A DNA stretch of 64,000 nt from UBA10677 sp045654245 (GTDB taxonomy: Bacteria > Bacillota > Clostridia > Christensenellales > Pumilibacteraceae). The position numbers were made by a program, and so were the translations under genes. The notes beneath the pieces were generated by a model, which saw only the letters and a program-made list of their open reading frames with translations, had not been told where the DNA came from and ran no database searches. Shown here one piece after another: positions 1 through 8,711 of the stretch (positions are counted from its first letter, which is position 1; each line of letters starts with the position of its first letter). The stretch is from NCBI GenBank assembly GCA_045654245.1, contig JAZOMX010000044.1:1-64000 (forward strand), in the 5' to 3' direction.

Positions 1-404
1 GGCTCGTCCCAGAAGAATCCGTCAACTTCGGTTTCTCTAGCGAGTTTTACGCAAAGGCGCATAAAGTAGTCTCTGAAAGAGTTGGTGTTAAAGCAAGCAG
101 CGGGTAAAACTTCGCCCGTGTATGCGGTAACTTGACGGTGATGTACGTTGTTCTGCAAGAACAAACTTACTTGCTCGCCTCCGAAATATTTTCCTATTCC
201 CCAGGGGTCAGCGATACAACGAAGACCTACTTTGTGAGCAGTCTTAACGATTGCGTTGATGTTGGGGAACCAAAAGTCAATATCGAACTCAGTTAAAGCC
301 AAGATTACGGTGTCGCAACCGTGCTCTTTCATCTCGATAAAGTCCTTTTCTGCGTGCTCTACGTAATTCATTCCGTAATAACTGATTGCAGTGTGTTTAG
401 CCAT
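1..404 (-). CDS. TIM-barrel hydrolase-like protein, copy 2 (3' end cut by window edge)
   Basis: The 134 visible residues start at ATG 404 with an AGGAGA ribosome site just upstream and run off the window. They are almost identical to the start of the next gene (430-1461), with scattered conservative changes such as YVEHAEKDF for YAEHAEQDF and VGLRCIADPWG for LGMRCLADPWG. The last visible residues, DGFFWDEP, are the strand-end motif expected to carry an acidic active-site residue in a (beta/alpha)8 barrel. The gene is a tandem duplicate and last in the operon that begins at the SIS gene. No signal peptide is visible, so the protein is predicted to be cytoplasmic. Substrate unknown. Confidence 0.75.
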   Translation of the reverse strand, partial: MAKHTAISYYGMNYVEHAEKDFIEMKEHGCDTVILALTEFDIDFWFPNINAIVKTAHKVGLRCIADPWGIGKYFGGEQVSLFLQNNVHHRQVTAYTGEVLPAACFNTNSFRDYFMRLCVKLARETEVDGFFWDE

Positions 405-429
405 TTTTCTTTTCTCCTTTAAATATATA

Positions 430-1461
430 TTATTTTTTTAATACCCTATTATAGTTTCTTCCGATTTCATCCCAAAGTTTTAACGGCTCGGGAGCGGCAA
501 CGGAAGTGCCGTATCCACCACGGTAAGTCCAAGTAGCAAGTCTATCTACACCCAACTCTTCGTATAGGTCAACGACTTTATCAATCTGTTTCCAGTCAAA
601 GGGAGGTTGTTTATAATATCCAAGCAACCATCTCTCGCTCTCTTTTCCGTACTTCTTCGCCATAGCAACCGTTCTTTCGGTGATATCACGGAAGAAAGAT
701 TCGGGAAGTTCCCAGTTGATAATCGTCGTAGAGAATACGTCGAAGTATGGGCAAGATGCTACCATATCCCAGTTGTCGTAACCACGCTGTTCCATTACGT
801 AGTAGGTGTTTAGCGTAGCGTGTACGCAACAAGTGATTTCTAGGTTGGGATTAACCTCTTTAAGCGCTTTACTCGTCTCGGTAAGGATAACGAGTGCCTC
901 TCTCCATCTAAACTGCTTTACGTCGTCGGTAAGGATTTTAGGCATTTCGTAGCCATAATACTCCTTAAACTTTGCCATACACTCGGGGCAACGACAAGCC
1001 CAGTCGTCTCCGCTACCACCGTTCATAGCAGCGTAAGATTTGGGCATAAAGTAGTGGGGCTCATCCCAGAAAAATCCGTCGAACTCAACTTCTCTAGCGA
1101 GTTTTAGACAAATACGCTTAAAGTAATCTCTAAAAGAGTTAGTGTTAAAGCAAGCAGCGGGCAAAGTCTCTCCCGTATATGCAGTAACCTGACGGTGATG
1201 AATATTGTTCTGTAAGAACAAACTTACTTGCTCGCCTCCAAAATATTTTCCGATACCCCAGGGGTCTGCTAGACAACGCATACCCAACTTGTGAGCAGTC
1301 TTAACGATTGCGTTGATGTTGGGAAACCAAAAGTCGATATCGAACTCAGTTAGAGCCAAGATTACGGTGTCGCAACCGTGCTCTTTCATTTCGATAAAGT
1401 CCTGCTCTGCGTGTTCAGCATAGTTCATTCCGTAATAACTAACCGCAGTATGTTTTGCCAT
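430..1461 (-). CDS. Putative glycoside hydrolase-like TIM-barrel protein, copy 1
   Basis: A complete 343-residue protein without signal peptide. Its layout is that of hypothetical (beta/alpha)8 glycosidases: an N-terminal GMNYAEHAEQDF segment, DGFFWDEPH near residue 130 (candidate catalytic acid), then a CRCPECMAKF cysteine cluster near 155. The same C-x-C-x2-C pattern occurs in the DUF4838 proteins of this locus. The C-terminal WTYRGGYGTS is typical of substrate-cleft loops. It follows the third esterase gene by 30 bases with a good AGGAG site, so it is in that operon. The hydrolase role is inferred from fold-like motifs and context; I cannot assign a numbered GH family. Confidence 0.6.
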   Translation of the reverse strand: MAKHTAVSYYGMNYAEHAEQDFIEMKEHGCDTVILALTEFDIDFWFPNINAIVKTAHKLGMRCLADPWGIGKYFGGEQVSLFLQNNIHHRQVTAYTGETLPAACFNTNSFRDYFKRICLKLAREVEFDGFFWDEPHYFMPKSYAAMNGGSGDDWACRCPECMAKFKEYYGYEMPKILTDDVKQFRWREALVILTETSKALKEVNPNLEITCCVHATLNTYYVMEQRGYDNWDMVASCPYFDVFSTTIINWELPESFFRDITERTVAMAKKYGKESERWLLGYYKQPPFDWKQIDKVVDLYEELGVDRLATWTYRGGYGTSVAAPEPLKLWDEIGRNYNRVLKK

Positions 1462-1491
1462 TTTCCATTTTCTCCTTTTATTAAATATTTT

Positions 1492-3336
1492 TTAAGAAAT
1501 AATTCCCTTATTTCTTAATAGTGTCTCAAGTTCAAGCGCGCTTTGCTGATGTCCGCTAACTAACGGGTGACCCGCAGTAGAGGTTTTCGTTAGGTTATGC
1601 GCGTAAATCTTGCTGTCTCCTAGCGCCACTACGACTTCGTTTATCGCATTCATAACGCTTGCGTTAGTACCCATCATACCGTAAGTACAGAAGATATGAG
1701 CGTTGGGGTTAGCGGAGCGGAGATTGTTAAGGAACGCTATGTACTTTTCCTTAAACTCAGCAATCGTTTTACCGTGATTAGAAATTGCGCTTGCGTCGTT
1801 AGTTCCGAGGTTAATTACGATAACGCTTGCTCCGCTTGCGCTATAATTTTCTACGCTGCCCGTTGCTATGGGCGACTTAACGTGGAGTTTGTCGTAGAAG
1901 TCAGGAATTGCGTATCCGCTTGCTCCGCTGTTTCTCCAAACGATTCCCCAACCGCTTGCGCTTACGATATTGTGGCTAACGCCAAGTTTGTTCGCTAGAA
2001 TCGACGCATAAGTCATATTAGTATCGGTATTGCTTACGTTCTCCGTTGCGCCGTCGGTTAAGTTACCGTAACCGTTAGTAATAGAGTCGCCGTAGAAATC
2101 AATTCTAAAGTCGCTCTTTCTAGGCGCTTCACCGATATAGCCGTCTGTGTTAACCGATTTTAGACTTACATAGCCAAATACGTTATCGCCACTTTGATAA
2201 GGCGTGCGCTTTCTTACCTTTATCGTGTGCCAGCCCTCTTCTAGTCCGCTAACGAGCGTGTAAGTTTTCGCCGTGGTAGAGTTTATAGTAATAACTCTAT
2301 TTCCCTCGGCGCTCCTGTTCGTCATAGACTCGCCGTCAACGAATACGCTTAACATATTGTTGCCCTTAGCCGTAGTGCTAGCGCTGATTTCCGCTTTTAG
2401 GAAAGTGCCGTAGAAACTAATATCAAATCCCGACGCACCGTAGTAGAACGATTGTCCTTTACCTGCCACGAAATTCGTTCTTCCATAGAAAGCAAATCTT
2501 TCGTCTATCGTTGCGGATAAGGTCACGCTCGCATCTCTGCTCTCAATTACGCTAACCGATAGTTGCGCGCTAAGCGAACCTTTCGTTGCCGTTACGGTAG
2601 TCGTGCCTTTTTTAAGTCCAGTCATTTTTCCCTCCGAGTCAATCGAAAGAATAGTAGCGTCCGCAACCGAGAAGGTTACGCCCGTAATATCATCAAGAGG
2701 GAACGCCGTAGCCTCGTTTTTGATTATGCTCATTGTGTTCGTAAGTAACGGTAAAGTAAGTTTTTTTACCACTACGGTAACTTCGCACGAAGAAAGTTCG
2801 TTACTTGCAACAATCGTCGTTTCGCCCTCAGCCACGCCCGTGATTACACCCGTCGTGCTATCAACGGTTGCAATCGACTCTTTCTTAGACTCGAAAGTAA
2901 GTCCCTCCACCGAGCCGATAGGAAAATTAGCGGTTTCGCCTTGCATTACGGTAACGGTGTTAGCATTAGCCGTAAGTTTAACTAAAACTTTAACTTGCGC
3001 GGTTGCCTTTTTACCGTTGCTAGCCGTTGCCGTAACGGTAACCGTTCCTTCCTTTAACGCCTTAATCTCTCCCGACATAAGGTTGGGCATAGTAGCGTCT
3101 TTAACGGTAAGAATCGTTTCGTCCGAAGAGGTCCACTCGAGTTCTTCGGTAGAGCCTGAAAAGTTCTCTTCCGCTTTTACTACGAGATAGTCCGTTCTTC
3201 CCGATAAAACGCTTACGCTTTCTTTCTCGAAATAAATTCCGTCTTTTTTGCCATCGCCGTTCTTTCCTTCTACACCGCAAGCAAATACTGTAAGACTTAG
3301 GACAAGTGACAAAAGCACTAACAATACTTTTTTCAT
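1492..3336 (-). CDS. Lipoprotein SGNH/CE2-like esterase with three Ig-like domains
   Basis: 614 residues. A lipoprotein signal ends in SLTVFAC with the lipidated Cys at residue 20. About three BIG2-type Ig-like domains (residues 35-265) act as a spacer. A jelly-roll segment (about 270-395) beginning VTLSATIDERF resembles the N-terminal half of CE2 acetyl esterases. The SGNH hydrolase domain has FYGDSITNGYGN (catalytic Ser near 418), INLGTNDAS (Asn block) and GHPLVSGHQ (catalytic His). It is expected to deacylate an acetylated polysaccharide at the cell surface. It is the last of three tandem paralogues, 12 bases after its neighbour, and the most diverged. Esterase activity is inferred from the family; the substrate is not known. 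Confidence 0.85.
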   Translation of the reverse strand: MKKVLLVLLSLVLSLTVFACGVEGKNGDGKKDGIYFEKESVSVLSGRTDYLVVKAEENFSGSTEELEWTSSDETILTVKDATMPNLMSGEIKALKEGTVTVTATASNGKKATAQVKVLVKLTANANTVTVMQGETANFPIGSVEGLTFESKKESIATVDSTTGVITGVAEGETTIVASNELSSCEVTVVVKKLTLPLLTNTMSIIKNEATAFPLDDITGVTFSVADATILSIDSEGKMTGLKKGTTTVTATKGSLSAQLSVSVIESRDASVTLSATIDERFAFYGRTNFVAGKGQSFYYGASGFDISFYGTFLKAEISASTTAKGNNMLSVFVDGESMTNRSAEGNRVITINSTTAKTYTLVSGLEEGWHTIKVRKRTPYQSGDNVFGYVSLKSVNTDGYIGEAPRKSDFRIDFYGDSITNGYGNLTDGATENVSNTDTNMTYASILANKLGVSHNIVSASGWGIVWRNSGASGYAIPDFYDKLHVKSPIATGSVENYSASGASVIVINLGTNDASAISNHGKTIAEFKEKYIAFLNNLRSANPNAHIFCTYGMMGTNASVMNAINEVVVALGDSKIYAHNLTKTSTAGHPLVSGHQQSALELETLLRNKGIIS

Positions 3337-3348
3337 AATATTTCTCCT

Positions 3349-5871
3349 TTAAGGTAGTAAATTGTTTTGCTCACAAAAGTCAAGTAATTCTTGCGCGCAA
3401 TCTTTATGAACGGAAACTACGGGGTGTCCGCTAGACGCGCGATTAGTATAGAAATAAGAGTAAATCTTATTATCGTTCATTTGGTTAACCGTTTCGTTAA
3501 TAGCGTCTCTCGTTACGGAATTAACTCCCATCATACCATAGGTGCAAAGAATTACGGCGTCGGGATGAGCGGAGCGAAGAGCGGTTAGCCAAGCAACGTA
3601 CTTGCTTACGAACTGGTTCTTGTTAGCCGAAGTAATCGCGCTATCGTCGTTAGTACCGAGGTTGATTAGTATCATATCCACTCCGGTAGAAGTATAAGTC
3701 TCACTACTACGAGCGTGGAGTTTGTTGTAATACTCGGGCCAACAATTAGAAGTAGTACCCGAAGTATCCCACATTATGCCCCAGCCCGAGCAAGCATTTA
3801 CGGTAATATCAGCGCCGATTGTATTAGCGAAAACCGAGTGGTAAGCCATAACTCCGTCCGTGTTTTCGCTAGTCATAGTTCCGCCGTCGGTAAGGTTACC
3901 GAATCCACAAGAAATGGAGTCGCCGTAAACCTCAATCTTAAAGTCGCTCTTATTAGGCGTATAGCCGATATATCCGTCGCTATCAGTTACGGTAAAGGAC
4001 TTAACTGCAAAGTAGTCCATAGCCGTACCACCACGCTGGAACGCAGTACGCTTTCTTACCTTTACGGTATGCCAGCCTTTAGTTAAACCAGATACAATAG
4101 TCTTTTCGCCGTCGCTATCGAGTTTAATAACTCTATTTCCGTTCGGATTAAGGCTTGCGTTCGTCATAGACTCGCCGTCCACGAATACGGATAGCCAAGG
4201 CGTATATACTACGGGTTGATTACCTTGCGAACCGTTTTGTTTGTAAGTTTTGAAGTTAGCCTTCAGTTCTGTGCCGTAGAAAGTTACGTCAAAGCCCGAA
4301 GAGGTGTAGTAGAACTCTTGAGCAGAAGTAGAAGTGTTAAACTTCGTTCTACCAAAGAAGTTAAATCTCTCGTCAGCGGTAGCGGAAAGCGTTACGCTCT
4401 TATTCTTGCTAGCAAGAACGCCAAGCCATACCGACACGGTCGTGCCGTTCTTGGACGCCGTAAGCATAACCTCGCCCACCTTTTTAGGTGTAATCGTGCC
4501 GTCGGACGAAATAGTCGCAATCGTGGTGTCAAGAGATGCAAAAGTTACGCCCGTAGTATCAGCAAGCGGGAATTTTACGCCTTGCTCGGAAACGAGCACA
4601 CTCAAAGCATTAGTAGATAAAATCATTTTATATTCAGTTACCGTTACCGTTACGGTAAAGGCTTTATTTCCTTTTTGCGCTTTAATCGTCGCCGTTCCAG
4701 TCTCTACGCCCGTAATCACACCCGTGCTTGCATCAACGGTTGCAACGGCAGTATTAAAACTAGAATAAGTATATCCATAACCGTTCTCAATCGGGAAAGG
4801 TACGGTAGCGGTTTTCATTACGCTTACGGTGGACGCCGTTAGCGTTGCCTCGGGCGGATTTACAGTTACAGAAACGGTAAAGACTTTACTATCCTTTTGC
4901 GCTCTAACAGTCGTAGTACCCGCACTTACGGTGGTAATCATACCAGTCGTTGCGTTTACCGTTACGATTGCCTCGTTATCGCTCGAATAGGTATATCCCG
5001 TAGCGTTTTTAATGGGGAAATACACTAGTTTGCCGATATCGAGCGTTAGCGTTTGAGCGGTTAGCGACGCCTCGGGAACAGTTACCGTAACGGTTACGGT
5101 GAACTTTTTGCTACCTTTTTGAGCAAACACCTTAGCCGTACCGATATTGTTGCCCTTAATTACGCCCGTAGTAGCATCTACGCTAACTAGAGTAGAATTT
5201 TCGCTTGAATATGTATATCCTTCCGCATTTGCAATCGGGAAGGGAACGGTGTTTCCTTTTGCTACGGATACGGTTTCTGCCGTTAGCGCCGTTTCAGGAA
5301 CGGTTACCGTTACAGTTACGGAAAGTTTAGTGTTTCCCTTCTCTGCGTTTACTTTGGTTTCGCCTACGCCTACCGCTGTAATTACGCCCGTAGTCTCGTT
5401 TACCGTCGCCACGGTCTCGTCGTCGGTAGAATAAGTATATCCGTCAGCGTTCTCAATCGGGAAATTAGCCGTATTTCCTTTCGCTACGGATACGGTTTGT
5501 GCCGTTAGCGTTGCTACTAACTCGGTTACGGTTACCGAAATCTTTGCAAGTTTGCCGTTGCCAGAAATTACGGTAATCGTCGTAGAGCCAACTCCCACCG
5601 CCGTTACGCAAGCGCTTTCGGGCGTAAGAACGATAGCCTCAACGGTTGCTACGGTTTCGTCTTCCGAGGTCCAGTAGAAAGTCCCGTCGCCGGCAAAATT
5701 TTCTTCGCCAGAAACGGAAAGGTTTTCCGTATTTCCAACGGTTAGCGTTATTTCAGTTTTGCTAGCAACAATTCCATCCTTCTTTTCCCCGTTATCGTCG
5801 GGCGTTTCACCACAAGCAAATACGGTAAGACTTAATATTAAAGTAAGGAGAATTGCTAAAATTTTCTTCAT
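3349..5871 (-). CDS. Lipoprotein SGNH/CE2-like esterase with six Ig-like domains
   Basis: 840 residues, with the same architecture as its two neighbours but a longer stalk. After the lipobox (LTVFAC, Cys20) there are about six BIG2-like repeats. Four of these share the pattern FPI-N-x2-GYTYS and are clearly internal duplications. The CE2-like jelly roll starts at VTLSATADERFNF. The SGNH domain has VYGDSISCGFGN (catalytic Ser), INLGTNDDS and SGHPVVSVH. From the jelly roll onward it is nearly identical to the 5886-7694 gene, including long stretches of identical DNA, so the duplication is recent. The longer stalk would hold the enzyme further from the membrane. Confidence 0.85.
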   Translation of the reverse strand: MKKILAILLTLILSLTVFACGETPDDNGEKKDGIVASKTEITLTVGNTENLSVSGEENFAGDGTFYWTSEDETVATVEAIVLTPESACVTAVGVGSTTITVISGNGKLAKISVTVTELVATLTAQTVSVAKGNTANFPIENADGYTYSTDDETVATVNETTGVITAVGVGETKVNAEKGNTKLSVTVTVTVPETALTAETVSVAKGNTVPFPIANAEGYTYSSENSTLVSVDATTGVIKGNNIGTAKVFAQKGSKKFTVTVTVTVPEASLTAQTLTLDIGKLVYFPIKNATGYTYSSDNEAIVTVNATTGMITTVSAGTTTVRAQKDSKVFTVSVTVNPPEATLTASTVSVMKTATVPFPIENGYGYTYSSFNTAVATVDASTGVITGVETGTATIKAQKGNKAFTVTVTVTEYKMILSTNALSVLVSEQGVKFPLADTTGVTFASLDTTIATISSDGTITPKKVGEVMLTASKNGTTVSVWLGVLASKNKSVTLSATADERFNFFGRTKFNTSTSAQEFYYTSSGFDVTFYGTELKANFKTYKQNGSQGNQPVVYTPWLSVFVDGESMTNASLNPNGNRVIKLDSDGEKTIVSGLTKGWHTVKVRKRTAFQRGGTAMDYFAVKSFTVTDSDGYIGYTPNKSDFKIEVYGDSISCGFGNLTDGGTMTSENTDGVMAYHSVFANTIGADITVNACSGWGIMWDTSGTTSNCWPEYYNKLHARSSETYTSTGVDMILINLGTNDDSAITSANKNQFVSKYVAWLTALRSAHPDAVILCTYGMMGVNSVTRDAINETVNQMNDNKIYSYFYTNRASSGHPVVSVHKDCAQELLDFCEQNNLLP

Positions 5872-5885
5872 TATTTATTTTCCTT

Positions 5886-7694
5886 TTAAGGTAGTAAATT
5901 GTTTTGCTCGCAGAACGAAAGTAGTTCTTGCGCGCAAGCCTTATGCACGTCTACCGTCGGGTGATCACTCGATGCTTTATTCGTGTAGTAGTAAGCCATA
6001 ATCTTGCTGTCGTTCATTTGATTTACCGCTGCGGTAATTCCGTTTTTCATATTTTGTTGTTGTCCCATCATACCATAAGTACAAATTATTACGGCGTCAG
6101 GGTTTGCTAAACGAAGATCCGTGAGCCAAGCAACATACTTAGCAGTAAAATCAGCAATCGGACTACCCGCGTTTACAGCAACGCTATCGTTTTCGCCGAG
6201 GTTGATAATAATCATATCCGCTCCGCCAGCGTTTGCGTAAGTTTCCGAACTTCTTGCGTGCAGTTTTTTCCAGTAATCAGGCCAAACCCAAGTAGTACCC
6301 TTGTCGTTACCCCACATTACGCCCCAACCAGAGCAAGCGTTTACGGTAAGGTCAGCGCCAAGAGTGTTAGCGAAAATCGAGTGGTAAGTCATAAGACCGT
6401 CCGTGTTTTCGGTGTTCATAGTTTTTCCGTCGGTAAGGTTACCGTATCCACAAGAAATGGAGTCACCGTAAACTTCAATCTTAAAGTCGCTCTTAATAGG
6501 CGCATAACCGATATATCCGTCGCTATCAGTTACGGTAAAGGATTTAACTGCAAAGTAGTCCATAGCCGTACCACCACGCTGGAACGCAGTACGCTTTCTT
6601 ACCTTTACGGTGTGCCAGCCTTTAGTAAGCCCGGATACAATCGTCTTTTCCCCGTCGGTGTCGAGTTTAATTACTCTATCTCCGCTCGGATTTAGACTTG
6701 CGTTCGTCATAGACTCGCCGTCAACGAATACGGATAGCCAAGTTACGTATTCGCCAGACTTATAAGTCTTAAAATTACCTTTTAGTTCGGTGCCGTAGAA
6801 AGTTACGTCAAAGCCCGAAGAGGTGTAGTAGAACTCTTGAGCAGAAGTAGAAGTATTAAACTTCGTTCTACCAAAGAGGTTAAATCTATCGTCAGCGGTA
6901 GCAGAAAGCGTTACGCTAGTTTGCTTACCGTCCAAAATTCCATATTCAAAATCAACGGACTTGCCGTCTTTAGTTGCAGTAAATACTACTCTTCCTGCCG
7001 AAACGGGGGTAATCTTACCGTTAGCCGAAACGGTAGCAACTGCGTTATTAGAAGAAGTTAACGCGTAACCGGTAAAGTCTTTCAACGGAAGCGCTAAATC
7101 GGTATCAGTAACTAGCGCGTTTGCAAACGCTCTTTCAACCTGTACGGACACGAAGAATTTTTTACTGTCTTTTTCGGCGTACACTCTAGTCGAGCCTATG
7201 CCTACTGCGTTTATTTCACCAGTAGTTGCGTTAACGGTTACGATTTTATCGTTCTCGGTAGCGTAAGTATATCCGTCGGCGTTCTCAATCGGGAAATCAG
7301 CGGTCTCGCCCGTTACCAAAGTAAGTTTGGTAGCCGAAAGCGCCGTTTTAGGAATAACCGTTACTGTTACGGATGCCGTTTTACCGTTATCCGAAGTTGC
7401 GGTAACGGTTGCAGTTCCTACTGCCTTAGCGGTTATTCTTGCCTTTTCGGGCGCAAGTTTACTAGGAATAGCAACGGTAGCAATCGCCTCGTCGGACGAA
7501 GCCCAAGTGAAAGCCGTTCCACCCGAATACTTCTCTTCGGTAGAAACGATAATCGTCTCACTATCGCTTACCTCTAAAGTAATCTCCGTTTTATCCAAGG
7601 TAATTCCGTCCTTTTTGCCGGCTCCTTTTGAGCCACAAGCAAATACTCCGCCAAGCAAAGTTAGAGCAAGAACTAACACTAATAACTTTTTCAT
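5886..7694 (-). CDS. Lipoprotein SGNH/CE2-like esterase with three Ig-like domains (first of tandem array)
   Basis: 602 residues starting MKKLLVLVLALTLLGG with a lipobox ending in GVFACG (Cys20), so the protein is anchored to the outer face of the membrane. Three BIG2-like domains precede a CE2-type jelly roll and an SGNH esterase domain with VYGDSISCGYGN, INLGENDSV and SSDHPTVDVH. Note two changes from its paralogues. The third block reads GEND where the others have GTND; the Asn is kept. The His block reads DHP rather than GHP; the His is kept. All catalytic positions are therefore present. The SD is AGAGGAG before ATG 7694. The gene follows the SIS gene after a 117-base spacer with two inverted repeats. 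Confidence 0.85.
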   Translation of the reverse strand: MKKLLVLVLALTLLGGVFACGSKGAGKKDGITLDKTEITLEVSDSETIIVSTEEKYSGGTAFTWASSDEAIATVAIPSKLAPEKARITAKAVGTATVTATSDNGKTASVTVTVIPKTALSATKLTLVTGETADFPIENADGYTYATENDKIVTVNATTGEINAVGIGSTRVYAEKDSKKFFVSVQVERAFANALVTDTDLALPLKDFTGYALTSSNNAVATVSANGKITPVSAGRVVFTATKDGKSVDFEYGILDGKQTSVTLSATADDRFNLFGRTKFNTSTSAQEFYYTSSGFDVTFYGTELKGNFKTYKSGEYVTWLSVFVDGESMTNASLNPSGDRVIKLDTDGEKTIVSGLTKGWHTVKVRKRTAFQRGGTAMDYFAVKSFTVTDSDGYIGYAPIKSDFKIEVYGDSISCGYGNLTDGKTMNTENTDGLMTYHSIFANTLGADLTVNACSGWGVMWGNDKGTTWVWPDYWKKLHARSSETYANAGGADMIIINLGENDSVAVNAGSPIADFTAKYVAWLTDLRLANPDAVIICTYGMMGQQQNMKNGITAAVNQMNDSKIMAYYYTNKASSDHPTVDVHKACAQELLSFCEQNNLLP

Positions 7695-7705
7695 CCATTC
7701 TCCTC

Positions 7706-7783
7706 TTGCGCCATTTTTTTGAGCGCAAATAAAACAACTTTTTTATATAGGTATGACGGTGCCCTATTTTCAAGGGCGCCGTC
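7706..7783 (-). repeat. Two hairpins in the SIS-esterase intergenic spacer
   Basis: 7755-7764 pairs with 7774-7783 (10 bp, one mismatch on the transcribed strand, 9-base loop), and TTGCGC at 7706-7711 pairs with GCGCAA at 7723-7728. The second stem touches the esterase ribosome site (7700-7706). Neither is followed by a U-run, so they are not ordinary terminators. They could set mRNA processing or translation of the esterases relative to the upstream isomerase gene. Confidence 0.5.
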
Positions 7784-7811
7784 ACGCTAAAAATTTGCTA
7801 AATTATTAAAA

Positions 7812-8561
7812 TTAAAGCATCTTGATACGAGGTCTATACTTCTTAAGCATAGCCGCGTTCTTCTCGTCTCCGCCAGGGGTGTTTGCGCTCGTCCAGATAG
7901 GAGGAGTTACGCCACGGCGTACGCACTCTGCTACACACTCGATTTCGAGGAGGTGAGCGATATAGAAGTCAACGATATTACTTACGGGAGCAATCGGCGT
8001 ATCCGTTCCGGGTACGGTTACCATTGCGTCGCCAACGGGGTTGTAGTCGTCAATGCAAACGTCTGCAAACTCGAAAAGGTTCTTTCCCGATGGGTGACGG
8101 ATGAAGTGGTCAGCGGGCATTTGCTCTTGCCAGTAGGAAGAAGAAATTGCGATAATCTTCGCGCCTGCTTTCTTTGCCTCCATAACTGCGTCAATCGTTG
8201 CAGGGTTAATACCAATATTGTGGAATACGATTAGAAGGTCGCCGGGTTGTAGGTCGTAGTATTTCATAATCGCCGAGCCATAGTTCACGGTACGCTCTAA
8301 TTCAAGATATTTAAGAGCCTGGTTGAATACGGAAAGACCAGTTTCCATTACGGGGTTAATGTTTGCAAGACCGCCCGCGCGGAAGAACATCTCACCCATA
8401 CAAAGCGTGGTATGTCCGCCACCACCGTAAACGCTGATTAGTCTGTCCTGCTCAATAGCATCAGCCATAAGTTTAGCAGCCGCTACAATGTTCTCGCCCT
8501 GCTTTTCGTTAACAAGTTCCATATTTTCGATAATACTCTTGTAATAACCAAAATCGTTCAT
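7812..8561 (-). CDS. SIS-domain protein, UPF0309-type sugar isomerase/deaminase-like
   Basis: 249 residues, the normal length for the UPF0309 SIS family. The sugar-phosphate-binding SIS fold is visible as ISVYGGGGHTTLCMGEMFFR (about 43-62), GDLLIVFHNIGIN (about 110) and AKIIAISSSYW (about 135). The family-typical tail TPGGDEKNAAMLKKYRPRI closes the protein. It is cytoplasmic. Its place at the head of the esterase/hydrolase operon, directly after the GntR/LacI-type regulator gene, suggests it processes or senses an amino-sugar or uronic-acid phosphate derived from the imported glycan. The family has no firmly established reaction. It starts at ATG 8561 behind an AAAGGAG site. Confidence 0.75.
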   Translation of the reverse strand: MNDFGYYKSIIENMELVNEKQGENIVAAAKLMADAIEQDRLISVYGGGGHTTLCMGEMFFRAGGLANINPVMETGLSVFNQALKYLELERTVNYGSAIMKYYDLQPGDLLIVFHNIGINPATIDAVMEAKKAGAKIIAISSSYWQEQMPADHFIRHPSGKNLFEFADVCIDDYNPVGDAMVTVPGTDTPIAPVSNIVDFYIAHLLEIECVAECVRRGVTPPIWTSANTPGGDEKNAAMLKKYRPRIKML

Positions 8562-8600
8562 TTTCTCTTCTCCTTTAATTTTGCTTTTTTGTTTTTATAC

Positions 8601-8618
8601 ATAGCACTTATTTGCTAT
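8601..8618. promoter_or_regulatory. Inverted repeat at the SIS promoter start site (candidate operator)
   Basis: ATAGCA-N6-TGCTAT is a perfect 6+6 inverted repeat just downstream of the -10 at 8623-8628, covering the expected transcription start. This is the classic position for a repressor. The GntR/LacI-type regulator encoded immediately upstream is the obvious candidate, but binding is an inference. Confidence 0.45.
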
Positions 8619-8622
8619 AATA

Positions 8623-8651
8623 ATTATACCATAGTAAATTTTTTTTGTAAA
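8623..8651 (-). promoter_or_regulatory. Promoter of the SIS-esterase operon
   Basis: On the minus strand TTTACA (8646-8651), a 17-base spacer and TATAAT (8623-8628) form a near-consensus sigma-A promoter about 60 bases before ATG 8561. It lies after the stop codon of the regulator gene, so the SIS operon can be expressed separately from the upstream DUF4838 genes. Confidence 0.7.
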
Positions 8652-8711
8652 CGATAAATACCTATTTTTTTTATTTTATTTTGTTCGTTTTTTAATAAAG
8701 GGTTTATTTAT

